Below, one piece after another: positions 52,702 through 63,535 of a DNA stretch of 64,000 bases. Each line of letters begins with the position of its first letter. Position 1 is the stretch's first letter. Where the stretch lies: positions 47,238,719 through 47,302,718 of the forward strand of contig CM034533.1 of NCBI GenBank assembly GCA_020002185.1, given 5' to 3'. Below the pieces are notes generated by a model. The model was given only the letters and a program-made list of their open reading frames with translations, made no database searches and had not been told where the DNA came from. This stretch comes from Paraescarpia echinospica. Its lineage: Eukaryota > Annelida > Polychaeta > Sabellida > Siboglinidae. Made by a program: the position numbers and the translations under genes.

Positions 52702-55244
52702 ATTAGGCCTTTAGCCAGGACCCAACATTTGGGCAACCGGTTCATTTTTAGGGACGAAAGCTCATAGTGATTTTTGGCTAGGCCTACATTCCTAGAGATG
52801 GAAAATAGGTGATAGCATTGCAGTATTCCAAACTTTCTGTGAGAAATCACTCTTTTTCATACTATCCCCATATTCGCGACAACAAATATTCTATGAAATT
52901 ACTAATGGGGTGCCCATACACAAACCACTATGGACTATTTACTATACATCACAGTAAACAAAAATGTGGTTAGAACATCATGCTTTCCATACATATCAAC
53001 ATTATTTTCATATCCTGAAATTCTGGCTAATAACCACATGTATCCTCATTCGAGGTACTTATTGCACCAAAATGTTGGCTTTCATCCCTAAATATAAAAA
53101 ATATGTGATAGCACTGCAGTACATACATTCTTTTGTGTGAAATTACTCGTTTTAATCCTTCCCCATTTCCGCGAAAACTATTTTTCTATGGAAATTGCTG
53201 AAGGGGTGGTCACACACAAACCATTATACAATAGTTATACATATTATGGGTATGATAATTGTACATGATATGGCAGATGTGTCACGTGTCATACACATGT
53301 GAAAATTGTTTTAATCAGCTCAGAAAACACAGATATATTCATCATGTGCCTGGCACTCAAAGAGAACATTAGAGCCACGTTGTTCCAGAAATGTGGTACT
53401 AGAACCCGAACAAGAATCCTTCGTATTGGAATTATAGCAGCTACTGTTGGCAGAGATGTTTGTAAAGCTCTCATTGGATTGCACGCATACTATGGATGTG
53501 ACACTGTCAGTGCATTTGCTGGAAAAGGTAAGGCAAGTGCTTTGAAACTCTTGACTAGCAACAAAGAATCACAGGACTCATTCAGGATGCTGGGCGAGGA
53601 ATGGGATCGCTCTCTCCAGATCTCATGGACAAACTAGAGGCATTTACATGCCTTCTTTATGCACCAGAATCTTCTGATGTGAACGTCAATGATCTGAGAT
53701 ACCACCTGTTCTGTGCAAAGAAAGGTGAGATAGAGAGTCACCAACTGCCACTATGCAGATACTGTTTGTTGAAACATGCACAACGCGCAAACTACCAGGA
53801 TGTTTGGAGCAGGACCCAAGGACTCCGATCCCAGTTGGCAGAGGGTGGAAGTTGGAAAGAGAAGATGGGACTAAGATTCTGGTTGTACACTGGATGGAAG
53901 GTCAGCCAGCACCCGAGGCCGTGTTGGATCTGCTAGCGTGCAGTTGTCCGAGGAAGTGTGAACTGCCAAAGTGTGTCTGCTTGTCAAATGGACTGAGATG
54001 TACTGATGTGTGAAGACTCCAAGACTGTGACAATCAGGTGTCTAGTGCTGACAATGATGAAAGTGTAGCTGAGGATGAACTGGATGACGGCTGTGATTAC
54101 TAAACACTGTCTCTAACCTCAACTAAGGACATACTGAATTAAGCATGTGAAATGTTCACAATGCATAGTGTGCATCACTACAGCTACCAATCAATACTGT
54201 GTACCTGTATAATTTGAATGTCTACAACAAGTCCATTGTATGTAGGTTAGTGTTACAGTCAGAACTTTAGGTGGCTAACATAAGAAAATGTAATTTTATC
54301 TCAATGACAACAACTGCAAATTTCAATGTCATAATAATACATATAACTGCAATAAAATGTACATTATGTGTCTACATAATAAAAACTGAAGTCCAGTGAC
54401 CATTCTGTTGCAACAAGAACATAGAATGTGGATACATGAGGTTACTAACCAGACATTTAAGTGATTTATTTTGTTGAATGCGTGGATCGCATGTTGAGAT
54501 GCGGTAGATAAAATGCCATAAATTCAACATTTCTCAATGTATTAAAACAATTTTCAGATGTATGTGACAAATGACACTTCATCCAAATTACATACAATTA
54601 TTATATCCATAAGATGTATAATAACTATTGTGTAATGGTTTATGTGTGACCACCCCTTCAGCCATTTCCATAGAAAAATAGTTTTCGGAGAAATGAGCAA
54701 AGGATTAAAAAGAGTGATTTCACACAAAAGAATGTATGTATTGCAGTGCTGTCACATATTTTCCATATCTAGGGATGTAAGCCAACATTCTGGTGCAATA
54801 AGAACCTCGAATGAGGATATACGTGGTTTTTAGCCAGAATTTCAAGTGTTTTTTGTTGAAAACCTTAATGCCGTGGATTGCATTTTGAGATGTGGTAGAT
54901 AAAATACCACAACATCCACAATTCTCAAGAAATTAAAATAATTTTGACATGTCTGGAACGCATGACATTTAAACCACTTTTTATCCAATTTTCAATATAC
55001 TGAGATGTGTAGTAAATATTCCATAGTAGTTTGTGTATGAGCCCCCATTTGCAATTTCATAGAAAACTTGTAGTCGCGGATATGGGGATAGTGTGAAAAA
55101 GAGTGATTTATCACAGAAAGCTGGGAGTGCTGCAATGCTATCACCTACTTTTCCATCTCTAGGGATGTAGACCTAGCCAAAAATCACTATGAGCATTCGT
55201 CCCTAAAAATGTACCAACAAACCCTCTGGCTCATGGCCTAAATG
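52702..55244 (+). mobile_element. Foldback element with ~600-bp inverted arms and a FEN-like pseudogene
   Basis: The left arm (52702 to ~53260) and right arm (~54590-55244) are inverted repeats at roughly 85-90% identity. Each arm holds two related sub-blocks with the order 'ttggctaggcctacat/tggctttcatcc', 'gatagcattgcagta', 'tgtgagaaatcactc' and 'tttctatg.aaattgct'. Outer ends are 'attaggcc' and 'ggcctaaat'. The ~1.3 kb centre carries the pseudogene at 53287-54015. A target duplication was not resolved. It lies wholly inside the Kolobok-like element, either as a nested insertion or an internal structural part. Confidence 0.78.
53287..54015 (+). pseudogene. XPG/FEN-like nuclease fragment with Cys-rich C-terminus
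   Basis: Three frames join in order. Frame 1 has ISSENTDIFIMCLAL (a PIN-type D-T-D strand), then ALIGLHAYYGCDTVSAF followed by GKGKASALKLL. G-C-D-x(6,)-G-x-G-x-x-x-A-x-x-L is the pattern of the metal-binding Asp plus helix-hairpin-helix of XPG/FEN nucleases. Frame 2 has LEAFTCLLYAPESSDVNVND, LRYHLFCAKKGEIESHQLPL and LLKHAQRANYQDVW. Frame 3 ends with RPAPEAVLDLL-like text and a Cys-rich tail, CSCPRKCELPKCVCLSNGLR, resembling a CXC zinc cluster. The frame changes near 53605 and 53805. Many invertebrate genomes carry uncharacterised proteins of this form; the nuclease reading is inference from the motif. A T-rich tract and AG at about 53318 could be an acceptor. Confidence 0.62.
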
Positions 55245-55570
55245 GGGACACAACAGTTAACCTATTTGTTTTCTATCATAGCCGTGGACAATTTGGAACT
55301 CGGTTCCTGGAACCATTTTTAAAAGGGTGAAGGTAGAACCTTAGGTAATATTCATATAAAATGAAAAACTGCACACTCGGACATCGAGCCCACGGCACTG
55401 GCACGGAGAATGAGAACTGAGTATGAGGCGGAGTCGGGGCTGTCGTCGAACCGGTCCGAGGTGCCACCGAGCGATCGACTCACTCAGTTCATACATTTAT
55501 TTATTTACATTATTACCCAGCCCGGACCTCATAATGAGCAGCTTTTTATACTAGACACATAAATAATTAC
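55245..55570. other. Spacer inside the Kolobok-like element
   Basis: GC is higher around 55380-55500 than nearby, but no domain was recognised on either strand. Confidence 0.4.
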
Positions 55571-55840
55571 CTTCACCGACATGCTCTGCGTGCTATCAAG
55601 TCGCAGCCGTTTTCTGACAGCAGTCACCACTGACACCAGTCAGTCACGTCTCGGCTTGTTAGTCGCCTTTGCATTTCCACTTTCCGCGGGTCTTTTTTAT
55701 CAGGCTTACGGTCACCGGTGCACTCTGGTCTATCTTGCAATACTGGACCTTGTCTTTGCGGTTGAAACCGATATCCAGCTACTTCTGTATCCATTTCATT
55801 CATCATCAGACGAAGAATCATAACCGTAGCGACACGCCAT
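55571..55840 (-). pseudogene. P2RX7_C-like zinc-domain exon
   Basis: The minus strand opens with ATG at 55840 and an acidic DSSSDDE start, then a frame change leads to MDTEVAGYRFQPQRQ, RRLTSRDVTDWCQW. G-Y-R-F-x-P-x-R followed by R-L-x-x-x-D-V-x-x-W-C-x-C-G-x-C is the start of the P2RX7 C-terminal zinc domain that occurs in many short animal proteins with no channel. Here a one-base change after TGGTGTCAGTG puts GGTGACTGCTG (G-D-C) out of frame. The exon ends at GAAG|GTAATT (55571/55570), a good donor. It lies 270 bp inside the right terminus, facing the THAP exon. Two shifts make this copy inactive. Confidence 0.6.
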
Positions 55841-56114
55841 CTTGTCTAAACTCAGTTGGTAACGTAACACAATAGCGCCACCTGACGTTTTTTTAAGAAA
55901 CACTAGTACACACAAAATCCAGAAAGGTACAAAGCACTGCATACGTAATTTTCTGTTCAACAATGGCGCGATTCATGAAATTCGATAGAGGTGTGTTCAA
56001 ATTGTTTTACTAGTAAACCACTGACGTTACAAATATGATTATAGTTGGAAATAGTTAGTTTGCAATAATTCTTTTAGGTGCTTAACACCAAACAGTTCCC
56101 TTATATGTTTCCCT

Positions 56115-56610
56115 TTAAGTACTACTGTAAAAGATAATGATTTAGGGTTAAACATCCGTGCTGATATGAAGGTTTTAGAGCAGTGCGGAATTGCAGCTTC
56201 AAATGGAAATCAAACACTTGGATTAATTAGACGATATATAACGTATAAAGAAAAAGAACTATTAATACCGCTGTACAAAGCAACAATTAGTCCTCAGTTA
56301 TAATACTGTACACAAGCGTACAGGCCATATCGCAAGGACATAGACATACCAGAAAGAGGACAGAGGAGAGCGACTAAAATTATACCAAAACTGAGGGATG
56401 GATCTTAGTTACGAAATACGCTTAAAAGAATATGGTTTAACAACACTAGAGACTAGATAGAAGTGTTTAAAATATTGAATGACACATACCTCAGAAGGGC
56501 GGTATACACGTAGATAACATAGGGTTGGACGCTCGATAAGCCAAAAGGCTTCCTTGTCCACCTGCCATCTAGAGTGAATTCTCTAGGGGGCAATCTTGTT
56601 AAATCTTTTT
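56115..56610 (+). pseudogene. CR1 RT C-terminus and 3' UTR, segment B
   Basis: Continues the CR1 broken at 48449 ('aagtactactgtaaaag', ISADM-like codons, RRATKIIPKLRD-like text) and ends with the CR1 tail at ~56575-56612. A 70-codon deletion joins 'atattgaatg' directly to 'acacatacctcag' at 56480. Confidence 0.85.
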
Positions 56611-56612
56611 AA

Positions 56613-57096
56613 AAATGAATGCCGAACACTTTTGGGGTTTGGACATTTCGTCGTATATTTTGTTGAAATTCTCGTCCCAAAAGTGGTTGCAGTTTGTTAT
56701 GATACAAACATAAGACCATATATTTAAAGTGACAACGGGATTGTTTGATTTATGTGATGTCAAAACGCAATATTCTTCTTACACCGTCTGTATGTTGACC
56801 TATATATCTCCGTCAGTTTTGCGTGTTTGCGAGCTGAAATTGTATATGGGTTAGGGTTGATTGTCTGCTATTTAGCGGACCCATTGGGGTGGTTTGTAGA
56901 TTTAGATTCTTCGAAATTCTTTCGGGGATGTATTTGTTAAATTGGACGTCAGAATTTCAAAATGGCACTTAAATCTCCGTCAGTTTTGCATGTGTGGTGC
57001 TGAAATGTTGTGTGCCGGAGCGTCGGGTTTGGGAATCTTGGGGTGTCAATCACATATCACTGCCTTTTACTCCGGGCAACGCCGGGTAATTCAGCT
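56613..57096. mobile_element. Helitron-like 3' end candidate
   Basis: 57072-57096 reads 'ccgggcaacgccgggtaatt' then CAGCTAG followed by T. A short GC-rich hairpin ~10 bases before CTAG, with T after it, is how Helitron 3' ends look. The body back to the CR1 tail has no coding sequence. In segment A the hairpin is lost ('tttttttcgagtaagtcagctagt' region, about 17160). The 5' TC end was not located. Confidence 0.45.
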
Positions 57097-58359
57097 AGTA
57101 TATACACTGTAGGCCTACAACTTGCAATGTTCGTATCGCGGTGTCTCCTCGCGCTGTCTCAGATCTTGATATCGGAACACGAGGGGTGCTGTTGGAGATT
57201 GCTCACCTCTCAACGGAACGTCAGCGGTTCAACACATCTCAGCACGTCTCCCGTGGTGTCACGCTCTCTCGAAGACGACGGGGTGCTGTTGGATATATTA
57301 AGCGACAGTCTGGGAGATTTGCCTGTATTCCGGGAGACCGGGAGATACACCAAAACATCAAGGAGACTCCCGGAAATTGCGGGAGAGTTGGCAGGCATAC
57401 TGCCGCTTACTGCCGCGGTTAAACTACTGTCACCTCTTCTGATGACACGTGGTTCTATGAAATCATATTTGTTTCTATTAATGACACATTTAGTTGAAAG
57501 TTTAATTGAAATGAGAAGCGGCTACCTTTCTTTCTGAAATATAGCTATGTAAGACACATCAATAAAAATTACATGCTAGAACAATATGATGGTATCCGGC
57601 ACATTTAAGGCCTAGTAAAAAAATAACGACTAGTTGTTTGTGAGTCAGCCAGTCCGACGGTCTACTTCTCAACTAAAACCTTTGTGCACCCTGCGATTGC
57701 TTAAGGGAAGTCAATGGTGATCATGTCTACTGCTTTCTTCTCATCGAGAAATTTACTTAAATAGTCGAGCATTTTAATTAGTTGTGTTTCTCTTGATCTT
57801 TCGGCATGGATACCAACCATGTTGGTGGTCAGTCAAAATGTGACGCTGTTTACGGTGTTTCATAACAAGTGAGTAGGCCACATCGTAAGAATTACGTAGA
57901 TATGCCAGAAAGAGTGAAGATAAGAGTAAAAGTATAAAAAGTAAAAGTAACTTCTTATATAGCGCAGTATCCAGTCCTTTGGACTGCTCAAATTATCCCA
58001 GAACGTAGAGACTATTACTCCCGATACTAAATTAATCGTCTGATAATGTAATAAGTGTCCGATACAGTAATAAAATCAACTGGTAATGTAGTAAACTTTC
58101 TGCCCAATAATTTAATATTTGTTGACTGATAATGTAATAATTGTTGACCGATAATGTAATAACACAGACATGTCATGTCTTTGTCAATTTCGTGCATTTC
58201 ATCCATTTCGCCTGTTATATTTTTGATAAATACTTTTTAATAGCACTCGGGCTGGGCCCGGGATTAAAATTAAGCTGTCGGGTTGGGCGTGTGAACTACT
58301 GTTGCGGGGCTGTGTCTTGTCTCTAACTGTTAGGTGCGGACAGGTGTAGGACACTCAAA
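57097..58359. repeat. Segmental duplication B, non-coding block
   Basis: Counterpart of 17180-18867. 57280-57405 has 'gggagatttgcctgtattcc' and 'ctcccggaaattgcgggaga' followed by 'gttggcaggcatactg', which resembles the inner end of hAT-type MITEs. Repeated 'gataatgtaataa' words lie at 58030-58165. Confidence 0.75.
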
Positions 58360-58720
58360 ACAGTTATAATCAATCAGTCGATGGAAAAAACTAGTTAGTG
58401 TGAAATGGCCTTATTAATTACGTTAAGGTTATTACCATTGCTGTGGTTGGAGTTAGGGTAATTGTAGGAACCAATCAGACGACGAGAATAAATATTTGAT
58501 TTGAAATGCCATTATTCATCAGGGTTAAGATTATTATTATTAGTTATGATTGGAGTCAGTTATAATTGGGATTAAGATAATAGCTGGAACGAGTCAGATG
58601 ACGAGAATAAATAGTTAGTGTGAAATGTCATTATTAATTAGTGTTAAGATTATTATTATTATTAGTTCTGGTTGGAATCAGCTATGGTTGGGGTTGATAA
58701 TAACTCGGTTTGTTTATGGT
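58360..58720. repeat. ~110-bp satellite, three units (segment B)
   Basis: Core motifs at about 58365, 58472 and 58590. They correspond to the last three of the eight units in segment A (26728, 26830, 26947). Confidence 0.85.
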
Positions 58721-59609
58721 TAGGGTTAAGCCCTCAACGATTACACCGAAGACCTCACTGTATACCTACACTCATGAACTAATGCATCAAAATATATGTT
58801 TCATTTTATTAACCTAGATCTATCGAGCCAGTAATTACACTTACATGATCATAGGTCTACAGCGGAGTATTTATGATCTCTGGGGAACGAAGCCATACGT
58901 GAGCCTCAAGTACATCTCCACAGCTATTAACTTCGCCCAACCCAGACAATATTTTGAATACGAACATCCTGCGGACGTTTCCCCAGATGTCCACCCGCCG
59001 ACGATAAACAATTTAAAATAATAAAACGACGTTACTTGAATTCGTACACTCCATGAACTTGTCGCTGACACGACGAAGTTTATTAATAACATCAGTCTGG
59101 TGTCAATAGCTTTGTTTTTTCTTTCCGTAACCTTTATTACCAAGATATCCTACCCCGTGTAAAGCTTCGTATCGTTTGCCCGGAGACCACCGACTTCCCA
59201 CCAAACGAGACATACTTTATGAATGGCTCCACAAACACATAGAAATTGAAAAGTCGAGAAAAAATGTAGGGGTAGTGTTTTGAGCTTAACAGTATTACGG
59301 TAGTGTTTGAGGGGTCCGTGTATGTACAATGTTTTCCTTTTTCGTTTTGAAATTTGCGAACAAAAAAGCAAACAATGTTCGTTTTTCGTTTTCATATTTA
59401 AAATACGAGAAACGAATACAATGTACTATTCGAGGTATTTATAATACATGTTAGAAAAACAAAATAACACTAAAACCAACCGTTTTTAGTTTTCGCTGCA
59501 CCAGAACGGAATACGAAATACGACTGCAGCCAGCGCCACTTGTTTGTGCACTTAGGAAGTTTCGGCTGCTTTACCGATTGGGCTAGGCGCCAAATGTTGG
59601 TGGCTTCGG
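58721..59609. repeat. Segmental duplication B, leader of the OTU relic
   Basis: Matches 27061-27440 and then 29500-29989 without the 2 kb ISL2EU-like insert. No separate gene is seen. Confidence 0.7.
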
Positions 59610-60345
59610 CGGGACAATTCGGTGCAGTTCGTATCCCCCATTATCCGGCAGAAGGAACTCAAATGGAAGTATGTTAGCGACATTATATGTTTGGCCAGAT
59701 ATCGAGAGAAGAGGCGTCGAATCATGCGACATCGTGACACTTATTACATACCTATGAGTCCGACGGGTGGAATGGACTGGCTTGATCGTCATGACTTCTG
59801 GGTACGGTACAATCTTAAACCGAATGGAAATTGCCAGTTCGAGGCAATAGCCGACCAGCTCAGCCGACTCAGGATTTTGAGAACTAGACGACCTACGTGC
59901 AGAGATCGTCAGGGACATTGAGCAGTATCCACACCCCAGGGATGGTTCATCACTAAATAACTTCTTGGATAATCAGGATATAATGTTATATCTCCAAACG
60001 ATGGCCCAAGACGGTACTTATGAAGCCCATATTACCATTCAGAGAGGCACTATGATTGTCAATGTACAGTTGATAATTTTGTCGTCTTTGGGACTGCTAC
60101 TTCTGTTATTTCCACGACTGACAAATACGACGAGCACATTCCTACACTGTATCTCGCCCAACTTGGAGAAGGACGGGTTAAACATTATCTCGACGTTGAG
60201 GGCGTGGCGAGAGTCAATTCCATATTTGACAGTGCGGGTAGTGGGGACTATAACGATGAACAAGATAGTGAGCATGATGACAATGGAAGAGTGTTGATTG
60301 ACAGTGGGGACGGCCGTGAAGAAGATGCAATAGTTAGCCGACAGT
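59610..60345 (+). pseudogene. OTU-like cysteine protease relic (copy B)
   Basis: Better kept than copy A. The frame 59622-59921 reads KELKWKYVSDIICLARYREK, MDWLDRHDFWVRYN and NGNCQFEAIADQLSRL; the Cys codon is 59832-59834. After a shift near 59885 another frame gives DIEQYPHPRDGSSLNNFLDN, YLQTMAQDGTY and ITIQRGTMIVNVQ. After a further shift it has YDEHIPTLYLAQLGEGRVKH, where the catalytic His (60183-60185) is retained. The region before NGNC has no named domain. It is followed by an acidic repeat in the same sense. OTU domains occur in Helitrons and other mobile elements, so an element origin is possible. At least two shifts make it a pseudogene. Confidence 0.75.
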
Positions 60346-60735
60346 GAGGACGAGGGGAGAGGAGGGTGGATAGTAGACAGTGAGGACGAGGGCAAAAGAG
60401 GGTGGATAGTAGACAGTGAGCACGAGGGCAGAGGAGTAGGGATAGTAGACAGTGAAGACGAGGGCAGAGGAGGAGGAATAGTAGACAGTGAGGTCGACGG
60501 CAGAGGAGGGTGGATAGTAGACAGTGTGTACGAAGGCAGAGGAGTACGGATAGTAGACAGTGAGGACGGGGGCAGAGGAGGAGTGATAGTAGACAGTGAG
60601 CACGAGGGCAGAGGAGTATAGATAGTAGACAGTGAGGAAAAGGACAGAGGAGTATGGATAGTAGACAGAGAGCACGAGGGCAGAGGAGGAGGGATAGTAG
60701 ACAGTGATGACGAGGGCAGAGTAGGAAGGTTATTA
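60346..60735 (+). repeat. 36-bp coding minisatellite (acidic 12-residue repeat), copy B
   Basis: About eleven units of 'gtagacagtgaggacgaggg' plus 'cagaggaggRtggata'. In the OTU frame these read V-D-S-E-D-E-G-R-G-G-W-I and variants, with one in-frame stop near 60620. The 36-bp period keeps all frames open, so the long minus-strand frames here are shadows. Confidence 0.88.
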
Positions 60736-61173
60736 GACAGTGGGAAAGAACATATTGAAGATAGATCAGTTGACGATAAATCAAAGATCGACGATTTACC
60801 GGACTTAGATGATGGTGACGTTGACAGGACTAGAACAAGTCACGAAGTTGTTGAAATTACTCGCAGCGAAACAGTACACAGAGATTATGATGACCCAGTG
60901 AGCGATCCGTCTCTATTCCCGAACAAAATATGTTCACATATACATATGCCACTCGCATCCGATTTAACAACGTTAGGCTCCATAAATTGCGTGTCTGTAA
61001 CTTTCTGGGAATTAACAGCTCTTCGCGTAACAAACCAGTTTTTTTCGACAACTCGATTACATAGTTCGTGTACTTTATCAGAACCTTTGAACTTTGGTTC
61101 TGATTGTAACAATACTGTGAACATCAGAAGACTGGTGGGGGAGGGTTGTTGGGTACGAGAGGTGTTCGTATAG
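60736..61173 (+). pseudogene. Possible C-terminal extension of the OTU relic
   Basis: The frame continues after the repeat with acidic text (DDKSKIDDLPDLDDGDVD, then RDYDDPVSDPSLFPNKICSH) to about 61173. Both strands are open over 60857-61124, and the minus strand frame (KFKGSDKVHELCNRVVEKNW) also looks protein-like, so the coding strand is uncertain. Absent from segment A. Confidence 0.35.
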
Positions 61174-62145
61174 GGTAACTGATATTTTTGTGTGATTTGT
61201 GATCATTTCCAATAATGGATATTTCAACTATATATGCCTATAATTTGTAGAGCAATACCTTTTTATTATAATGTGTGTTGTCTATTCACGTACTTCAGTG
61301 TGCGTTAAATTCATGATGACAGTCATTTTTTGTCTCATTTGACGCATTACTAGTGCAATAGTAATCTCGTTACTTTGTGACCTTATTTATTTCAAATATG
61401 AATATGCCAATAATGACAGCATCATTATTATCATTACTTAATTTTTATACTTAATTTTGTCAAGCACATATCGTTAATTTATCTGCGAATAATGACGACA
61501 ATATAATTTTAATCGTTTGTGTCATCATGTGATCTCCGTGTTATTTTTATTTTATGTGCGAATATGATGGCAAAGCCAGTTTGGTCTCTTGACGCAGGTA
61601 TGTGATCTGCATTTGTAACGTCCGTAATACTAGCAATTAGGCTTACAAGTTGGTGACGTCAGAACATACCTCAGGGGAATATATTTAACCGTTTACTTTG
61701 AAAGAATACTACGAAATAAAATGCATTGTTTCTATTTGAGTGGAAATTGTTGGTACTCTTTAATTGATCATAATTACGCTCAAGATCATTACTTAACACA
61801 TCTTAGCTTATCATTGTAGATATGCAAGGAGTCAGAGAGTTGGTAGATCTGCTGGACAAGTCAGTTCGCAATTTTTTTACAAAGTTTTTATTTCAGGTAT
61901 TGTGACTATTTTCACGTCAATGTGAAGGGGGACTGTGCATGTTCTGGTTATAAAGTCATCTGAAGAATTGCGAAATGGACGAAACGCACGAAATGGACTA
62001 AGTCCAAGAAATCCATCAAATTTACCAAATTGACTAAGTCCACATTAATTTTCTATGTTATTATACTATCGGTCAACATTTTTTACATTATCAGGCAGGA
62101 GCAGTCCAAAATTACATTATCAGTCGATTATTACAGTATTGGTTG
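61174..62145. other. AT-rich spacer, nothing recognised
   Basis: No domain or element end seen. About 61975-62040 repeats 'acgaaat/cgaaatggac' words. Confidence 0.45.
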
Positions 62146-62462
62146 TAACGGAGACCTTAGTTTTGAAATACGCCAAAAATGTGGTTTAACAACCAACAGT
62201 AGAGACCAGGAGAATAAGAGGTGAAAAGGTAACAGTTTTTAAGATATTTACTGGTGATGAAACTACTACTAGAAGTAGTTTTATCAGGTAAGGAAGTTAA
62301 AAAGGACTACAGGATGTGAAGTAAGTTCAGTGAAGGAAAACTGTACATTTTATTTCAGGAAGTATTCATTCTCACAAACGACCAACAATAAAAGCGATAA
62401 TGTGTAGGTTCTACGGGTGCTAGCAACATAAGTATGTTAAACAAATCAACAAATATCTCTGA
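62146..62462 (+). pseudogene. Old CR1 remnant
   Basis: LSFEIRQKCGLTT aligns with LSYEIRLKECGLTTLETRR of the CR1 C-terminus. Further matches follow in shifted frames: 'gagaccaggagaataagagg', 'attctcacaaacgacc', 'gggtgctagcaac', 'agtatgttaaacaaa'. It is much more diverged than the other copies. Confidence 0.65.
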
Positions 62463-62639
62463 CATAAACGTTTACAATAACAACAACATTTCAATGCTTA
62501 TGTGTGTTTAATGATCGTGTTTTAAATGTTCGTTATTAATCCAACGTATTACTGTACGTAAAGCGCTGTAAATAAGATATGCACTAGTCGTTGATGGGAG
62601 TCTGACACAGTGGATGATGGTACAATAGTCGACAATGGC

Positions 62640-62945
62640 TTATCACATCACCATAGAAGCCATCACCCTTGGGTAGAATGCTCCACTGTGACAGTCTACA
62701 TCTTAATAGAAGCCATAACCCTGGAGTAGAATGCTCCACTAGGACTGTGTACATCTTTATAGAAGCCATAACCCTGGGGTAGAGTGCTCCACTGTGACTG
62801 TCTACATCTTAATAGAAGCCATAATCCTGGGGTAGAATGGTCCACTGTGACAGTCAAAATCTTTATAGAAGCCATAACCCTGGGGTAGAGTGCTCCACTG
62901 TGACTGTCTACATTTTTATAAATGCCGTCACCCTGGGGTATTCCT
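62640..62945. repeat. ~54-bp minisatellite
   Basis: Five to six units with 'tagaagccataaccctgggg', 'tagaatgctccactgtgac' and 'gtctacatctt', at about 62654, 62707, 62760, 62813 and 62868. Confidence 0.88.
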
Positions 62946-63133
62946 CAAACAATGCCTGAAACACAAACGTTTCGCCATCTTTATCGTGGAAACAACAAAC
63001 ATTTACGAACCACAACAAAGCATATATCGTGTGCTGATTAGATGTTTCATAACATGTAGTCACTGACACAATGTGAAAGTTATTTAGGCGATAAATCTAC
63101 ATTGTTAGAAAATAAGTTTACATGAAATTGGGC

Positions 63134-63238
63134 TTTTGAAAATATGGTAAGTTACCTTTCCGAGTCCTATGTTGCTCAGAACTGATTCCGTTTTGAGCAA
63201 CATAGGACTCGGAAACTTAACTTACCATATTTTCAAAA
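63134..63238. repeat. Long near-perfect hairpin
   Basis: Arms of ~46 bases (63134-63180 and 63193-63238). 'gagtcctatgttgctca' pairs with 'tgagcaacataggactc', and 'ttttgaaaatatggtaagtt' with its complement at the far side. The loop is about 12 bases. A decayed version lies at 32205-32270. Confidence 0.9.
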
Positions 63239-63374
63239 CTATGAATGTAACCTAGTCCGGAAGCAATTTACATGCTAATATAATGAAACAGGGCATTTGA
63301 TATGAATGCCTAATTTGTGCAGCCAGCATAATGATACATCAATACCATGGCTGATGAAACAAGGTGAACCTACC

Positions 63375-63535
63375 ATTGGGTGAAAACGTGACTTAAGGTA
63401 ATCCTATCTTGGGGTAACAAGTTGAAGGTGATCCCACCTTGTGGTATCAAGATGAAGGTGATCCAATCTTGTGGTAATACAATAAAGGTGATCCCAACTT
63501 GGGGTAACAAAATTAAGTTGGAGGGGGTCCTACCT
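63375..63535. repeat. ~30-bp minisatellite, second locus
   Basis: About five units of 'aaggtgatcccaacttgggg' plus 'taacaaaat'. Same family as 32380-33060. Confidence 0.88.

Larger units (their letters stand above)
48450..56114. mobile_element. Kolobok-like DNA transposon, TTAA target duplication, ~110-bp inverted ends
   Basis: A 7665-bp insert flanked by TTAA (48446-48449 and 56115-56118). The surrounding CR1 reads 'agttaagtactactg' when it is removed. The left end (48450 to ~48557) starts AGGGAAACATAAGGGAAC. The right end (~56006-56114) is its reverse complement with few mismatches, matching through 'caaactaactatttccaact' and 'cagtggtttact'. TTAA duplications with a THAP-bearing gene inside are the known signature of Kolobok; piggyBac also uses TTAA but has no THAP. 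It holds a THAP-like exon at the left, a P2RX7_C-like exon at the right, two pogo-like MITEs and a foldback element. No transposase catalytic core was recognised. Confidence 0.72.

Noticed and set aside
48450..56114. piggyBac element
   Set aside because: TTAA fits, but the ends start AGGG rather than the usual CCC-type terminus, the inverted ends are long, and a THAP-like exon is present, all of which favour Kolobok.
60248..60784. Minus-strand Leu/Cys/Pro-rich repeat proteins
   Set aside because: Shadow frames of the 36-bp repeat; the plus strand links to the OTU domain.
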